Assembly: GCF_002875705.1 (NCBI RefSeq)
Contig: NZ_MCZZ01000142.1
Coordinates: 1-64,000 of the forward strand
Length of the DNA: 64,000 nucleotides
Direction of reading: 5' to 3'
From: Vibrio sp. 10N.261.45.E2
GTDB taxonomy: Bacteria; Pseudomonadota; Gammaproteobacteria; Enterobacterales; Vibrionaceae
The notes under the pieces are model-generated. The model was not told the origin of the DNA and ran no database searches. It saw nothing but the letters and a program-made list of their open reading frames with translations. The position numbers and the translations under genes were made by a program. Of the stretch, positions 9,748 through 18,502 are shown piece by piece (positions within the stretch are counted from its first letter, which is position 1; each line of letters opens with the position of its first letter).

Positions 9748-11571
9748 GTGAAGACAATTACCACAGATATCGCAGTCATCGGCGCAGGCGGCGCTGGTCT
9801 TCGTACAGCAATTGCAGCAGCTGAAGCTAATCCTGAACTGGAAGTAGCACTGATTTCTAAAGTTTACCCAATGCGTTCGCACACGGTAGCGGCAGAGGGC
9901 GGTTCAGCAGCGGTAATCAAAGACGAAGATAGCTTAGATAACCACTTCAACGATACTGTTGGCGGCGGCGACTGGCTATGTGAACAGGATGTTGTTGAAT
10001 ACTTTGTTGAAAACGCGACTCGCGAAATGATCCAAATGGAACAATGGGGCTGCCCATGGAGTCGTAAAGAAAACGGTGAAGTAAACGTACGCCGATTCGG
10101 CGGTATGAAGGTAGAAAGAACGTGGTTCGCTGCGGATAAAACCGGCTTCCACATGCTTCATACTCTGTTCCAGACTTCGATGAAGTACGACCAAATCAAA
10201 CGATTTGATGAGTACTTTGTGGTGGATTTGCTCGTTGAGGAAGGCGAAATTCAAGGCCTAATCGCGATTCACATGTCTGAAGGTGAGCTTGTTACCATCA
10301 AAGCGAAGTCTGTTGTTCTAGCAACAGGTGGCGCAGGTCGTGTGTACCACTGTAATACCAACGGCGGCATCGTAACGGGCGACGGTATGGCAATGGCTTA
10401 TCGCCACGGTGTACCACTGCGTGATATGGAGTTCGTTCAATACCACCCAACAGGTCTACCAGGTACTGGCATCTTGATGACTGAAGGTTGTCGTGGTGAA
10501 GGCGGTATTATCGTTAACAAGAACGGCTACCGTTACCTACAAGATTACGGCATGGGCCCTGAAACTCCAGTGGGCGAGCCGAAGAACAAATACATGGAAC
10601 TGGGTCCTCGTGACAAAGTTTCTCAAGCATTCTGGCACGAGCAGCAAAAAGGCAACACCATCAAGCACCCTCTTGGTGATGTCGTACACCTTGACCTTCG
10701 CCACCTTGGTGAAGAGTACCTGCAAGAGCGTCTACCGTTTATCTGTGAGCTAGCAAAAGCGTACGTAAACGTCGACCCAGCAAAAGAGCCAATCCCAATT
10801 CGCCCGACCGTTCACTACACCATGGGTGGTATTGAAACTAACGGTACCTGTGAAACTCGCATTAAAGGTCTATTCGCTGTTGGTGAATGTGCTTCAGTTG
10901 GTCTGCACGGTGCAAACCGCCTAGGTTCTAACTCTCTGGCTGAGTTCGTAGTATTTGGCCGCGTAGCTGGTGAAGAAGCAGTGAAACGCGCTGCTGAATT
11001 CAAAGGCTGGAACGAAGAGTCTATCGCTAAGCAAGTGAAAGCGGTTGAAGATCGCATCGCTGGCATCTTGGCTCAAGAAGGCGACGAGAACTGGGCTGAT
11101 ATCCGTACTGAAATGGGTCACACCATGGAAGCGGGTTGTGGTATCTACCGTCAAGAAGACTTGATGCAAGAAACCATCGACAAAATCACTGAACTGAAAG
11201 CTCGTTACAAGAAGATCAGCATTAAAGACAAAGGTAAAGTGTTCAACACCGACCTACTTTACGCTATCGAAGTGGGTTACGGCCTAGAAGTTGCCGAAGC
11301 GATGGTTCACTCAGCGATTCTTCGTAAAGAGTCTCGCGGTGCACACCAACGTCTAGACGACAACTGCACAGAACGTGATGACGTGAACTTCCTGAAACAC
11401 TCTCTATCGTTCTACAACGAAGATGCAGCACCAACCATCGACTACAGCGGCGTTAAGATTACGAAATCTCAACCTAAAGCTCGCCTATACGGTGAAGCAG
11501 CAGAGAAAGCCGCTGCCGCTGAAAAAGCAGCAGAAGAGAATGCGAAGAAGAGCGAAGAGGAGCAAGCATAA
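9748..11571 (+). CDS. frdA: fumarate reductase flavoprotein subunit
   Basis: Catalytic subunit of the membrane quinol:fumarate reductase, which uses fumarate as anaerobic electron acceptor. It has 607 residues. The dinucleotide site GAGGAG (12-17) opens the protein, H45 in [10 protein letters not shown] is the residue that covalently binds FAD in the family, and the catalytic segments HPTG and [13 protein letters not shown] are present. The start is GTG at 9748 with GGAG 7 nt upstream. It overlaps frdB by one base (TAATG). The Ala/Glu/Lys-rich tail is longer than in E. coli. First gene of frdABCD. Confidence 0.97.
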   Translation: MKTITTDIAVIGAGGAGLRTAIAAAEANPELEVALISKVYPMRSHTVAAEGGSAAVIKDEDSLDNHFNDTVGGGDWLCEQDVVEYFVENATREMIQMEQWGCPWSRKENGEVNVRRFGGMKVERTWFAADKTGFHMLHTLFQTSMKYDQIKRFDEYFVVDLLVEEGEIQGLIAIHMSEGELVTIKAKSVVLATGGAGRVYHCNTNGGIVTGDGMAMAYRHGVPLRDMEFVQYHPTGLPGTGILMTEGCRGEGGIIVNKNGYRYLQDYGMGPETPVGEPKNKYMELGPRDKVSQAFWHEQQKGNTIKHPLGDVVHLDLRHLGEEYLQERLPFICELAKAYVNVDPAKEPIPIRPTVHYTMGGIETNGTCETRIKGLFAVGECASVGLHGANRLGSNSLAEFVVFGRVAGEEAVKRAAEFKGWNEESIAKQVKAVEDRIAGILAQEGDENWADIRTEMGHTMEAGCGIYRQEDLMQETIDKITELKARYKKISIKDKGKVFNTDLLYAIEVGYGLEVAEAMVHSAILRKESRGAHQRLDDNCTERDDVNFLKHSLSFYNEDAAPTIDYSGVKITKSQPKARLYGEAAEKAAAAEKAAEENAKKSEEEQA

Positions 11572-12350
11572 TGTCAGCGAACCGTATCCAAAAAGTAGAC
11601 ATTCTGCGCTACGACCCAGAGAAAGATGCAGAACCTTACATGCAGACTTTCGAAGTCCCATTCGATGAAACCATGTCAGTACTTGACGCGATTGGCTACA
11701 TCAAAGACTACCAAGATAAAGACCTGTCTTACCGTTGGTCTTGTCGTATGGCGATCTGTGGCTCTTGCGGCATCATGGTTGATGGCGTGCCAAAGCTAGC
11801 GTGTAAGAGCTTCTTACGTGACTACCCGAACGGCCTGACTATCGAGCCATTAGCTAACTTCCCAATCGAGAAAGATTTGATTGTCGATATGACGCCGTTC
11901 ATCGAGCGCCTTGAAGCGATCAAACCATACATCATTGGTAACGATCGTAAACCTGAAGACGGCACTAACATCCAGACTCCAGAGCAAATGGCGAAATACA
12001 AACAGTTCGCTGGCTGCATCAACTGTGGTCTGTGCTACGCAGCATGTCCTCAATTCGGTCTAAACCCTGAGTTCATCGGCCCTGCGGCACTGACTCTTGC
12101 TCACCGTTACAACCTAGATAGCCGTGACAACGGTAAAGATGAGCGCATGAAGCTTATCAATGGTGAAAACGGCGCTTGGGGCTGTACGTTCGTTGGTTAC
12201 TGTTCTGAAGTATGTCCGAAGAAAGTAGACCCAGCGGCTGCGGTAAACCAAGGCAAAGTTGAGTCTTCAATGGACTTCGTTATCTCGATGTTCAAACCAG
12301 ATGGTACATCAGTTAGCAAGAACCAAGTAAAAACTACAGAGGAGGCATAA
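11571..12350 (+). CDS. frdB: fumarate reductase iron-sulfur subunit
   Basis: Carries electrons from the membrane quinol site to FrdA. Cysteine motifs for three clusters are visible: [2Fe-2S] ([10 protein letters not shown] plus a later Cys), [4Fe-4S] ([11 protein letters not shown]) and [3Fe-4S] ([13 protein letters not shown]). At 259 residues it is slightly longer than in E. coli, with extra residues at the C-terminus. It is translationally coupled to frdA by TAATG and one base from frdC. Confidence 0.97.
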   Translation: MSANRIQKVDILRYDPEKDAEPYMQTFEVPFDETMSVLDAIGYIKDYQDKDLSYRWSCRMAICGSCGIMVDGVPKLACKSFLRDYPNGLTIEPLANFPIEKDLIVDMTPFIERLEAIKPYIIGNDRKPEDGTNIQTPEQMAKYKQFAGCINCGLCYAACPQFGLNPEFIGPAALTLAHRYNLDSRDNGKDERMKLINGENGAWGCTFVGYCSEVCPKKVDPAAAVNQGKVESSMDFVISMFKPDGTSVSKNQVKTTEEA

Positions 12351-12351
12351 G

Positions 12352-12735
12352 ATGAGCAATCGTAAGCCTTATGTTCGTGAGATGAAGAGAACGTGGTGGA
12401 GCAACCATCCGTTCTACCGCTTCTACATGCTACGTGAAGCGACTGTACTGCCTTTGATTCTGTTCACTGTGTTCCTAACCTTCGGTTTGGGTGCGCTTGT
12501 GAAAGGCCCTGAAGCGTGGGCTGGTTGGTTGAGCTTTATGGCTAACCCTATCGTTGTCGGTATTAATATCGTGGCACTGCTAGGTAGCTTAATGCACGCT
12601 CAAACCTTCTTCAGCATGATGCCTCAAGTAATGCCAATTCGCCTTAAAGGCAAATTGGTCGATAAGAGAATCATCGTACTGACCCAGTGGGCAGCGGTGG
12701 CTTTTATTTCTTTAATCGTTCTTGTTGTGGTGTAA
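12352..12735 (+). CDS. frdC: fumarate reductase membrane anchor subunit C
   Basis: A 127-residue membrane anchor with three predicted helices. It begins with the conserved NRKPYVREMKRTWW segment and, with FrdD, holds FrdAB on the inner membrane and forms the quinol site. It is preceded by GAGGAGGC at the end of frdB. Confidence 0.95.
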   Translation: MSNRKPYVREMKRTWWSNHPFYRFYMLREATVLPLILFTVFLTFGLGALVKGPEAWAGWLSFMANPIVVGINIVALLGSLMHAQTFFSMMPQVMPIRLKGKLVDKRIIVLTQWAAVAFISLIVLVVV

Positions 12736-12747
12736 GGAGCTTTCGTT

Positions 12748-13152
12748 ATGAACACAAATTACAAAGTAAAACCTGTTAACCACCTTAAGTCTGTCAATCA
12801 AAACCCTAAACGCTCTGATGAGCCAATCTGGTGGGGCCTATTCGGCGCTGGCGGTACTTGGTTCGCGATGATCACTCCGATCACGATTTTAGTGTTAGGT
12901 ATCTTAGTGCCAATGGGCATTATCGATGCGGACGCAATGAGCTACGAGCGTGTGTCTGAGTTCGCAACCAGCATTATCGGTGCGCTATTCATCATCGGTA
13001 CACTGGCACTGCCAATGTGGCACGCTATGCACCGTCTTCACCACGGCATGCACGACCTTAAGTTCCACGTCGGTGTTGCAGGTAAAGTGGGCTGCTACTT
13101 CTTCGCAGGCCTAATCAGCGCGCTATCTGTTATTTTCATCTTTATGATCTAA
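12748..13152 (+). CDS. frdD: fumarate reductase membrane anchor subunit D
   Basis: A 134-residue anchor with three predicted helices. Conserved features include [12 protein letters not shown] near residue 30 and the H-rich segment [14 protein letters not shown] near residue 90. It is about 15 residues longer at the N-terminus than the E. coli protein. AAGGAG lies 8-9 nt before the ATG. Last gene of the frd operon. Confidence 0.95.
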   Translation: MNTNYKVKPVNHLKSVNQNPKRSDEPIWWGLFGAGGTWFAMITPITILVLGILVPMGIIDADAMSYERVSEFATSIIGALFIIGTLALPMWHAMHRLHHGMHDLKFHVGVAGKVGCYFFAGLISALSVIFIFMI

Positions 13153-13158
13153 CAACTA

Positions 13159-13200
13159 AGAGCAGATTCGGGATTCGAGTAATCGAGATTCGAAAAGCTT
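13159..13200 (+). repeat. interspersed GATTCG repeat, unit 1
   Basis: AGAGCAGATTCGGGATTCGA and onward to GATTCGAAAAGCTT: one forward unit of the roughly 40-bp family described in the findings. It lies between frdD and its terminator. Confidence 0.8.
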
Positions 13201-13218
13201 AAGAGCGAAAAGACTAAA

Positions 13219-13250
13219 AGCAGAACAAGTTATCTTGTTCTGCTTTTTTG
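13219..13250 (+). terminator. terminator of the frd operon
   Basis: Perfect 11-bp stem AGCAGAACAAG / CTTGTTCTGCT, 4-nt loop, then TTTTTTG. Confidence 0.9.
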
Positions 13251-13280
13251 TTGCTTGTCGAATATCACCCGCTCTTGCTC

Positions 13281-13326
13281 TTCCAGGTCTTCGCATCCCG
13301 TATCTCGTTTACTCTTATCTGCTCTT
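13281..13326 (-). repeat. interspersed GATTCG repeat, unit 2 (inverted)
   Basis: Reverse-orientation unit; its complement contains AGAGTAAACGAGATACGGGA. With unit 1 it makes an inverted pair flanking the frd terminator. Confidence 0.75.
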
Positions 13327-13388
13327 TCCTGATCTTGATATACAAAAAAAGGCCGCCTAAGCGACCTTTTTCAGATACTTGAAGTAAA

Positions 13389-13955
13389 TTACTTCACACG
13401 ACCAACGTATTCGCCAGTACGAGTATCAACTTTAACAACTTCACCGATAGCGATGAATAGAGGAACGCGAACTACCGCGCCTGTTGCTAGAGTTGCAGGC
13501 TTACCGCCAGTACCTTGCGTGTCGCCTTTCAGGCCAGGATCGGTTTCTGTTACTGCGATCTCAACAAAGTTTGGTGGAGTTACTGTGATAGGGTTATCAT
13601 TCCACAACGTTAGAGTACATACGTCGTTTTCAACTAACCATTTCGCTGTATCGCCAACTGCTTTTACTTCAGCAGCGATTTGCTCGAATGTTTCATTGTT
13701 CATGAAGTGGTAGAATTCGCCATCGCTGTATAGGTAGCCTAGTTCAACGTCTACAACGTCCGCTAGTTCTACTGTATCGCCTGACTTAAATGTTTTCTCT
13801 AACACTTTGCCTGACAGCAGTTTACGAAGTTTAACACGGTTAAACGCTTGGCCTTTACCTGGCTTAACGTATTCATTTTCGATAATTGAGCAAGGCTCGT
13901 TATCCATCATGAATTTTAAACCGCCTTTGAATTCATTGGTGCTTACTGACGCCAT
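13389..13955 (-). CDS. efp: translation elongation factor P
   Basis: Relieves ribosome stalling at polyproline stretches. At 188 residues it has the three beta-barrel domains of the family. K34 in the loop PGKGQAF is the residue beta-lysylated by EpmA/EpmB, both encoded nearby. The start is ATG at 13953-13955. A GTG five codons upstream would extend it, but the Shine-Dalgarno GGAAGAG overlaps that region and points to the ATG. It is divergent from epmB with only 33 nt between starts, so the two promoters must overlap the genes or each other. Confidence 0.97.
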   Translation of the reverse strand: MASVSTNEFKGGLKFMMDNEPCSIIENEYVKPGKGQAFNRVKLRKLLSGKVLEKTFKSGDTVELADVVDVELGYLYSDGEFYHFMNNETFEQIAAEVKAVGDTAKWLVENDVCTLTLWNDNPITVTPPNFVEIAVTETDPGLKGDTQGTGGKPATLATGAVVRVPLFIAIGEVVKVDTRTGEYVGRVK

Positions 13956-13988
13956 GATTTTCTCTTCCACATCTTTGAGTTAATTTCA

Positions 13989-15011
13989 ATGCCGCATATC
14001 ATAACCCGAAAAGTCGAATCTGTTGAGCAAAACTGGCTCAAACAACTATCGAATGCGATCTCTGACCCGACAAAATTGCTTGAGGCATTGGAAATAGACC
14101 CAACACCGTGGCAAGCAGGCTTTGCTGCACGTGAGTTATTTGCGCTGCGGGTTCCTCTTAGCTTTGTCGACCGAATGGAAAAAGGCAACCCACACGACCC
14201 TTTGCTGCGACAGGTTTTACCGCTCAGCGAAGAGTTTGAGGTTCATCCAGGTTATTCAGCCGATCCACTGGAAGAGCAAGAAAACGCGATTCCTGGGTTG
14301 CTACACAAATACAAAAACCGTGCATTGATGATTGTGAAAGGTGGCTGTGCGATTAACTGCCGCTACTGCTTCCGCCGTCACTTTCCGTACCAAGATAACA
14401 AAGGCTCAAAGTCTGTTTGGCAAACTAGCCTCGACTATGTGTCTGCGCACCCAGAGATCAACGAGGTCATCTTGTCCGGTGGTGATCCTTTGATGGCCAA
14501 AGACAACGAACTCGAATGGTTGATTCACGCCATCGAACAAATCCCTCATATAAAAACCGTTCGAATCCATAGCCGATTACCAGTTGTAATCCCTGCTCGA
14601 GTGACAGATGAACTGTGCCAGTTGTTAGCTCAGACTCGTCTCAACGTGGTGATGGTGAGCCATATTAATCATGCCAATGAAATCAACTTAGAACTTAAGC
14701 AAGCCTTCCATAAGTTGAAGCAAAGTGGCGTGACCCTGCTAAACCAAGGTGTGATGCTTAAAGGGGTTAATAACAGCGCTAACTCATTGAAAAATTTAAG
14801 TGAAAGGCTATTCGATGCGGGTGTTTTACCTTACTATATGCATGTACTTGATAAAGTTCAGGGCGCTGCTCATTTCTATATTTCTGATGAAGAAGCGAAG
14901 CATCATTTTAAGGGGTTAATCTCTGAGGTTTCTGGCTACTTGGTGCCTAAGCTAACTCGTGAGATTGGTGGACGCAGCAGCAAGACGCCACTCGATCTGC
15001 ACATTGAATAA
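13989..15011 (+). CDS. epmB: EF-P beta-lysylation protein, lysine 2,3-aminomutase
   Basis: A radical-SAM, PLP-dependent enzyme that converts L-alpha-lysine to (R)-beta-lysine for EpmA. The radical-SAM cysteines are in CAINCRYCFRRHFPY (near residue 120). At 340 residues it is of EpmB size, shorter than clostridial lysine aminomutase. Divergent from efp. Confidence 0.95.
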   Translation: MPHIITRKVESVEQNWLKQLSNAISDPTKLLEALEIDPTPWQAGFAARELFALRVPLSFVDRMEKGNPHDPLLRQVLPLSEEFEVHPGYSADPLEEQENAIPGLLHKYKNRALMIVKGGCAINCRYCFRRHFPYQDNKGSKSVWQTSLDYVSAHPEINEVILSGGDPLMAKDNELEWLIHAIEQIPHIKTVRIHSRLPVVIPARVTDELCQLLAQTRLNVVMVSHINHANEINLELKQAFHKLKQSGVTLLNQGVMLKGVNNSANSLKNLSERLFDAGVLPYYMHVLDKVQGAAHFYISDEEAKHHFKGLISEVSGYLVPKLTREIGGRSSKTPLDLHIE

Positions 15012-15214
15012 CTCTATCTCGAACAATGGTCGCTTCTTATCGTCTTGAGTATCAAGAAGCGACTGAGACCACGACACCGGTCTTCACCTTAACAACAGAT
15101 GGCTGCTAGACTTTAAGCCACCTTTATCAATCGTTAAGACAAAAAGTTTTTGTTCGATCGTCCGGTCTATTATTAGCATACTCGGCTCTATTCTAAATTT
15201 TTAGGAGGGGTGAT

Positions 15215-15703
15215 ATGACACAATTTATAGAACAAACTCTCAACCTTGCCCCCTTTAGCTGGGCAGGCCTTGCAGTATGCATGCTGTGTGGTTCGTTAAT
15301 CGGCATCGAAAGGCAAACACGCGGCAAACCGGTCGGGATCAGGACATCAATTCTGATCATCAGCGGTACCTATTTCTTCCTTACTATGGCGATTAGCCTT
15401 TCCCCTAACACGCTCGATCAAGCTCGTGTGCTTGGCCAGATCATTACTGGGGTGGGTTTCCTTGGTGCGGGTGTCATGATGACTCTCGACGGCAAGATTC
15501 ACGGTGTAACCTCGGCCGCAATTATCTGGGTGCTCGCTGCATTAGGTATGATGATCGCCCTTGGTCACCTTTCACAGTCCGTGATTATCACGCTGTTGGC
15601 ACTAGTGATTCTGCTTGGTGTCGATAAAGTAGAAAACAGCTTCCAAAGCCTACGCCGCGGTGTGCACCAAAAATGGATGCGAAAAGGTCGCGTGAAGAAG
15701 TGA
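15215..15703 (+). CDS. MgtC/SapB-family membrane protein
   Basis: A 162-residue protein with four or five predicted helices and the family's N-terminal signature (GSLIGIERQTRGKPVGIRTS, residues 26-45) and the segment GVGFLGAGVMM. It lacks the C-terminal ACT-like domain of Salmonella MgtC, like the short SapB/YhiD type. Function in this group is not settled; MgtC links to Mg2+ limitation and acid stress. A very strong ribosome binding site (AGGAGGGG) lies 5 nt before the ATG. Confidence 0.85.
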   Translation: MTQFIEQTLNLAPFSWAGLAVCMLCGSLIGIERQTRGKPVGIRTSILIISGTYFFLTMAISLSPNTLDQARVLGQIITGVGFLGAGVMMTLDGKIHGVTSAAIIWVLAALGMMIALGHLSQSVIITLLALVILLGVDKVENSFQSLRRGVHQKWMRKGRVKK

Positions 15704-15726
15704 CGTCAACCTGAGACAGACATTAA

Positions 15727-15757
15727 AAAGGCCTAGTCACACGACTAGGCCTTTGTG
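15727..15757. terminator. bidirectional terminator
   Basis: AAAGGCCTAGTC / GACTAGGCCTTT with a 4-nt loop, with A's on one side and T's on the other. It lies between the MgtC-like gene and the convergent diguanylate cyclase gene and can serve both. Confidence 0.85.
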
Positions 15758-15768
15758 TATCCGACTAA

Positions 15769-17247
15769 TTAATAAACACGAATACACACTTGATTCTTAC
15801 CCGCAGCCTTTGCCTTATAAAGCTGCTCATCCGACGAACGAATACTCTGGTTTTCCCATAAGTGCCCTACACTGTCGAACTTGTACAGGGAGTAAAGTGT
15901 CGCGCCACCAGACACAGAAATCCTAACCTTGTCTCCTGTGGGACACCGATAGCTTTGCAGACTAATGTCGTTTTGAATTCGCTCAAAGATTGATGAAAGC
16001 AACTCAGACGATTCCCCCGTAATCGCGACAACAAACTCCTCGCCACCAAATCTCGCGACGATATCTTGCTGTCTAACGCTGTTCATCATCAGTTGAGCAA
16101 CATGACAGATCACTTCGTCTCCGATCTTGTGCCCATAGCGGTCATTCACCTCTTTAAAGTCGTCAATATCAAACACACCGAAGCCAATAATCGGTGCTTC
16201 TTCTTGTGCTAACAATTTAGCTTCAAAGCCTCGGCGATTCAGTAAGCCCGTTAATGGGTCGCGCATTGCTAGGTTATTCAAACGCTGGTGTTCTTGTTTT
16301 GTGTAAAAGCGCCATAGCCATAAAACCGAAAGCAGATACAAAACCAACAGTATCGAAAGCTGAATCTTCTCCATCTCCAATACATGTAGAAAGTGCTCGC
16401 TCTTATCTTCTTCAATACTCAGGTATAACTGGGTGTTTATGCCATCAACATACAGAGGCTTAGAATAGGTAAAGTCCATAAAGCCGTATTTGTTTGCGCC
16501 TCGCGTACTTGTGACTTTATAGCCATGGGTAGGGTTTGATACTAGGTTAGAGACATAGCCATCGACACCCAATACCCCTTTAAACTCACCATTAACGTAA
16601 ATCCCTTTGGTTAAGGTCACCACTTTTTGACCTGTCAGATAATCATCGTATTGGCCGGTATACACCACTTGGTCTTTGCCTTGCGATAGGCCAAAGCGAA
16701 CCGTATTGATCCAATATGGTCGGCTATTTACGACAGAGTCGAACGTATCACCTTTCATATATTGGGCAATATCAGAGGGGGAAGAGATAATAAACTTCTC
16801 TTTCGAGATGAAGTAGATCGCTGAGATGGTATCAATGGTATTGGCGAAATAGGCCATGGTAGGCGCAATAAACAAACGCTTACCCGCTTCAGTATAAAGG
16901 TCCGATTTCGGGTTACACATCTCGCGAGGGCCAGAGAACATAAAATCAAAACGAGGGGCATGCTGCTCCTCACTAGTGAAGTAGCACGTCTCACCTTCAA
17001 TCTTTTTGTCATGCGAGAATACGTAGGTATCCCCATGTAGTGGATAAAGCGCAGTGATGTTGTACTCAAGCGCATTTATGATCTGTGTGAGCTCCGCTAA
17101 AGAGCGTGTCACGCCTTGGTTTTCGATTCCATACTGTTTATCTGATTCTTCCGCTGAATCAACGAGCAACAAGCTCAAAACTACTAAAAAACTGGCGGTC
17201 AGACTTAAAAAAGCCTTTTTAAAATCGATGGTATGGTGGTTAATCAA
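15769..17247 (-). CDS. membrane diguanylate cyclase with periplasmic sensor
   Basis: Makes cyclic di-GMP from two GTP. The 492-residue protein has TM1 at about 12-29, a long periplasmic CACHE-like sensor region (about 30-300), TM2 at about 298-315, and a C-terminal GGDEF domain with an intact active site (FGGEEF). The RDPLTGLLNRRGF and FDIDDFKEVND segments are also conserved. No EAL domain is present. The start is TTG at 17247; no in-frame ATG is near, and the ribosome binding site is weak, so the start is uncertain. The signal it senses is not evident. Confidence 0.88.
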   Translation of the reverse strand: MINHHTIDFKKAFLSLTASFLVVLSLLLVDSAEESDKQYGIENQGVTRSLAELTQIINALEYNITALYPLHGDTYVFSHDKKIEGETCYFTSEEQHAPRFDFMFSGPREMCNPKSDLYTEAGKRLFIAPTMAYFANTIDTISAIYFISKEKFIISSPSDIAQYMKGDTFDSVVNSRPYWINTVRFGLSQGKDQVVYTGQYDDYLTGQKVVTLTKGIYVNGEFKGVLGVDGYVSNLVSNPTHGYKVTSTRGANKYGFMDFTYSKPLYVDGINTQLYLSIEEDKSEHFLHVLEMEKIQLSILLVLYLLSVLWLWRFYTKQEHQRLNNLAMRDPLTGLLNRRGFEAKLLAQEEAPIIGFGVFDIDDFKEVNDRYGHKIGDEVICHVAQLMMNSVRQQDIVARFGGEEFVVAITGESSELLSSIFERIQNDISLQSYRCPTGDKVRISVSGGATLYSLYKFDSVGHLWENQSIRSSDEQLYKAKAAGKNQVCIRVY

Positions 17248-17381
17248 AGCATATAAATCATCATTGAGAATTTATCGCACATTGTACCTATAAATTAGAA
17301 CATCGCAACAATAAATATAAAACAACATGCTTATCAAGCAATTTGGGGGAGTGTGGGTCAGAAATGGAATTGAACGTAATG

Positions 17382-17407
17382 ACGCCTAAACAAAGAGTTT
17401 AGGCGTT
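17382..17407. repeat. small hairpin, function unclear
   Basis: Inverted repeat ACGCCTAAAC / GTTTAGGCGT with a short loop, between two minus-strand genes. There is no T run on either side, so it is a poor terminator. Confidence 0.35.
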
Positions 17408-17504
17408 GATAGGCTTAGCCTTTAAATTCTAATGCTTAACTAAAAGCGAATGCGCTAACGAAAAATTGCTCGCCAATCGCAGAAGCAAAGGCTAAACGAC
17501 CGCT

Positions 17505-18062
17505 TTATTTAGCGAAGTTTACAATCGGGAAGCACGGGAAGAAACCGTTATCAGCACAGTTGATCAGGCCAACTTGTACACCTTCAATTTTGTTGGTTTT
17601 GTTGAAGATACCAACCTGAACCGTCGACACTTCTGAAAGGTTCGCAGCGCCAACATCAACCATAGTGTTACCTTCTGAGTAGTTGACGAAACTCACGTTC
17701 GCGCCTTTTACATCATTGGTAATGTTCACTGCACCAAGGTTAACACCCGTTGTTTTACCTGTGTTCCAGTTGAAGAAACCTAGAGATGCGCCGGTCATTT
17801 CTTGGTTCACTTTTGATGCACCGAAGATACCCAGGTTCACACCTGTTGTTGTTTGCGTCTCAGACATACCAACAACCGCAAGATCAACACCTTTAAGGTC
17901 GTTTACTTGTCCGTGAAGCAGAGCTAAACGTACACCGCCAACCGCATCTGAATCAGGTGCGTTGAAGCCGTTGATCGTTGAAAACATAACAGGCGAAGAA
18001 GCGAATGCCGCTGGTGCCATTACTGCTGCCGACACAGCAAGTACTGAAAGTAGTTTTTTCAT
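17505..18062 (-). CDS. exported protein with GVNLG-type repeats
   Basis: A 185-residue protein of unknown function. A clear signal peptide (1-22, ending AAFA|SS) directs export. The rest is built of short repeats such as TGVNLGIFG, GASLGFFN, TGVNLGAVN and EGVQVGLIN, with Gly at regular spacing. This resembles the repeat pattern of the LA_2272-type surface-repeat proteins and suggests a beta-solenoid. Two cysteines sit near the C-terminus (NCADNGFFPCFP). GGAG lies 8 nt before the ATG. It stands alone. Confidence 0.75.
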   Translation of the reverse strand: MKKLLSVLAVSAAVMAPAAFASSPVMFSTINGFNAPDSDAVGGVRLALLHGQVNDLKGVDLAVVGMSETQTTTGVNLGIFGASKVNQEMTGASLGFFNWNTGKTTGVNLGAVNITNDVKGANVSFVNYSEGNTMVDVGAANLSEVSTVQVGIFNKTNKIEGVQVGLINCADNGFFPCFPIVNFAK

Positions 18063-18211
18063 TGGGGAGTCTCCACTGACTTATTGTTGACTTGATTAAT
18101 CCATTTTCAATCAAGCATTTATTATCCTTTATTCAACAGCTATCCATGTTAGACCAATGTCATAACTGTACTGTTGAATATAAGCCGCTAAATCATAAAG
18201 AGCAATGGTAA

Positions 18212-18251
18212 AAAGCAGATGCGGGATTCGAGTGAACGAGATACGAAAAGC
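18212..18251 (+). repeat. interspersed GATTCG repeat, unit 3
   Basis: AAGCAGATGCGGGATTCGAG and onward to GATACGAAAAGC, followed directly by an A9 run and hairpin, exactly as in the unit next to groL. Confidence 0.8.
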
Positions 18252-18278
18252 AAAAAAAAACGGAGACCGAAACCTCCG
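18252..18278 (-). terminator. orphan Rho-independent terminator
   Basis: On the minus strand, CGGAGGTTTCGGTCTCCG followed by nine T's. No minus-strand gene ends here; the next gene upstream runs the other way. It is nearly the same hairpin as the groESL terminator at 21024-21043. Confidence 0.55.
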
Positions 18279-18502
18279 CTCTAGCGCTTGTTATTCCAAA
18301 TAAGAATCTAGGCAAGAAAATTAACATGCTTCACAAGCTTGTAGCCCACACACTCATTGCTGCATCTAAAGCGATGTCATCCTAAAAAATTTAATGACGA
18401 AAGCTCAACAGACCTCTGTTATTCAAAAACTAATGTTCGTTAAATCCTCAAAATAAACTAAGTTTTAATGACAGGGACACAAACATATGAAACGCATAGA
18501 GC

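Larger units (their letters stand above)
18063..18502. other. intergenic region between repeat protein and hybrid kinase
   Basis: Divergent promoter region of 440 nt. It contains one interspersed repeat unit (18212-18251) and a minus-strand terminator-like hairpin (18252-18278) that has no annotated gene behind it. I see no protein-coding frame. Confidence 0.5.
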
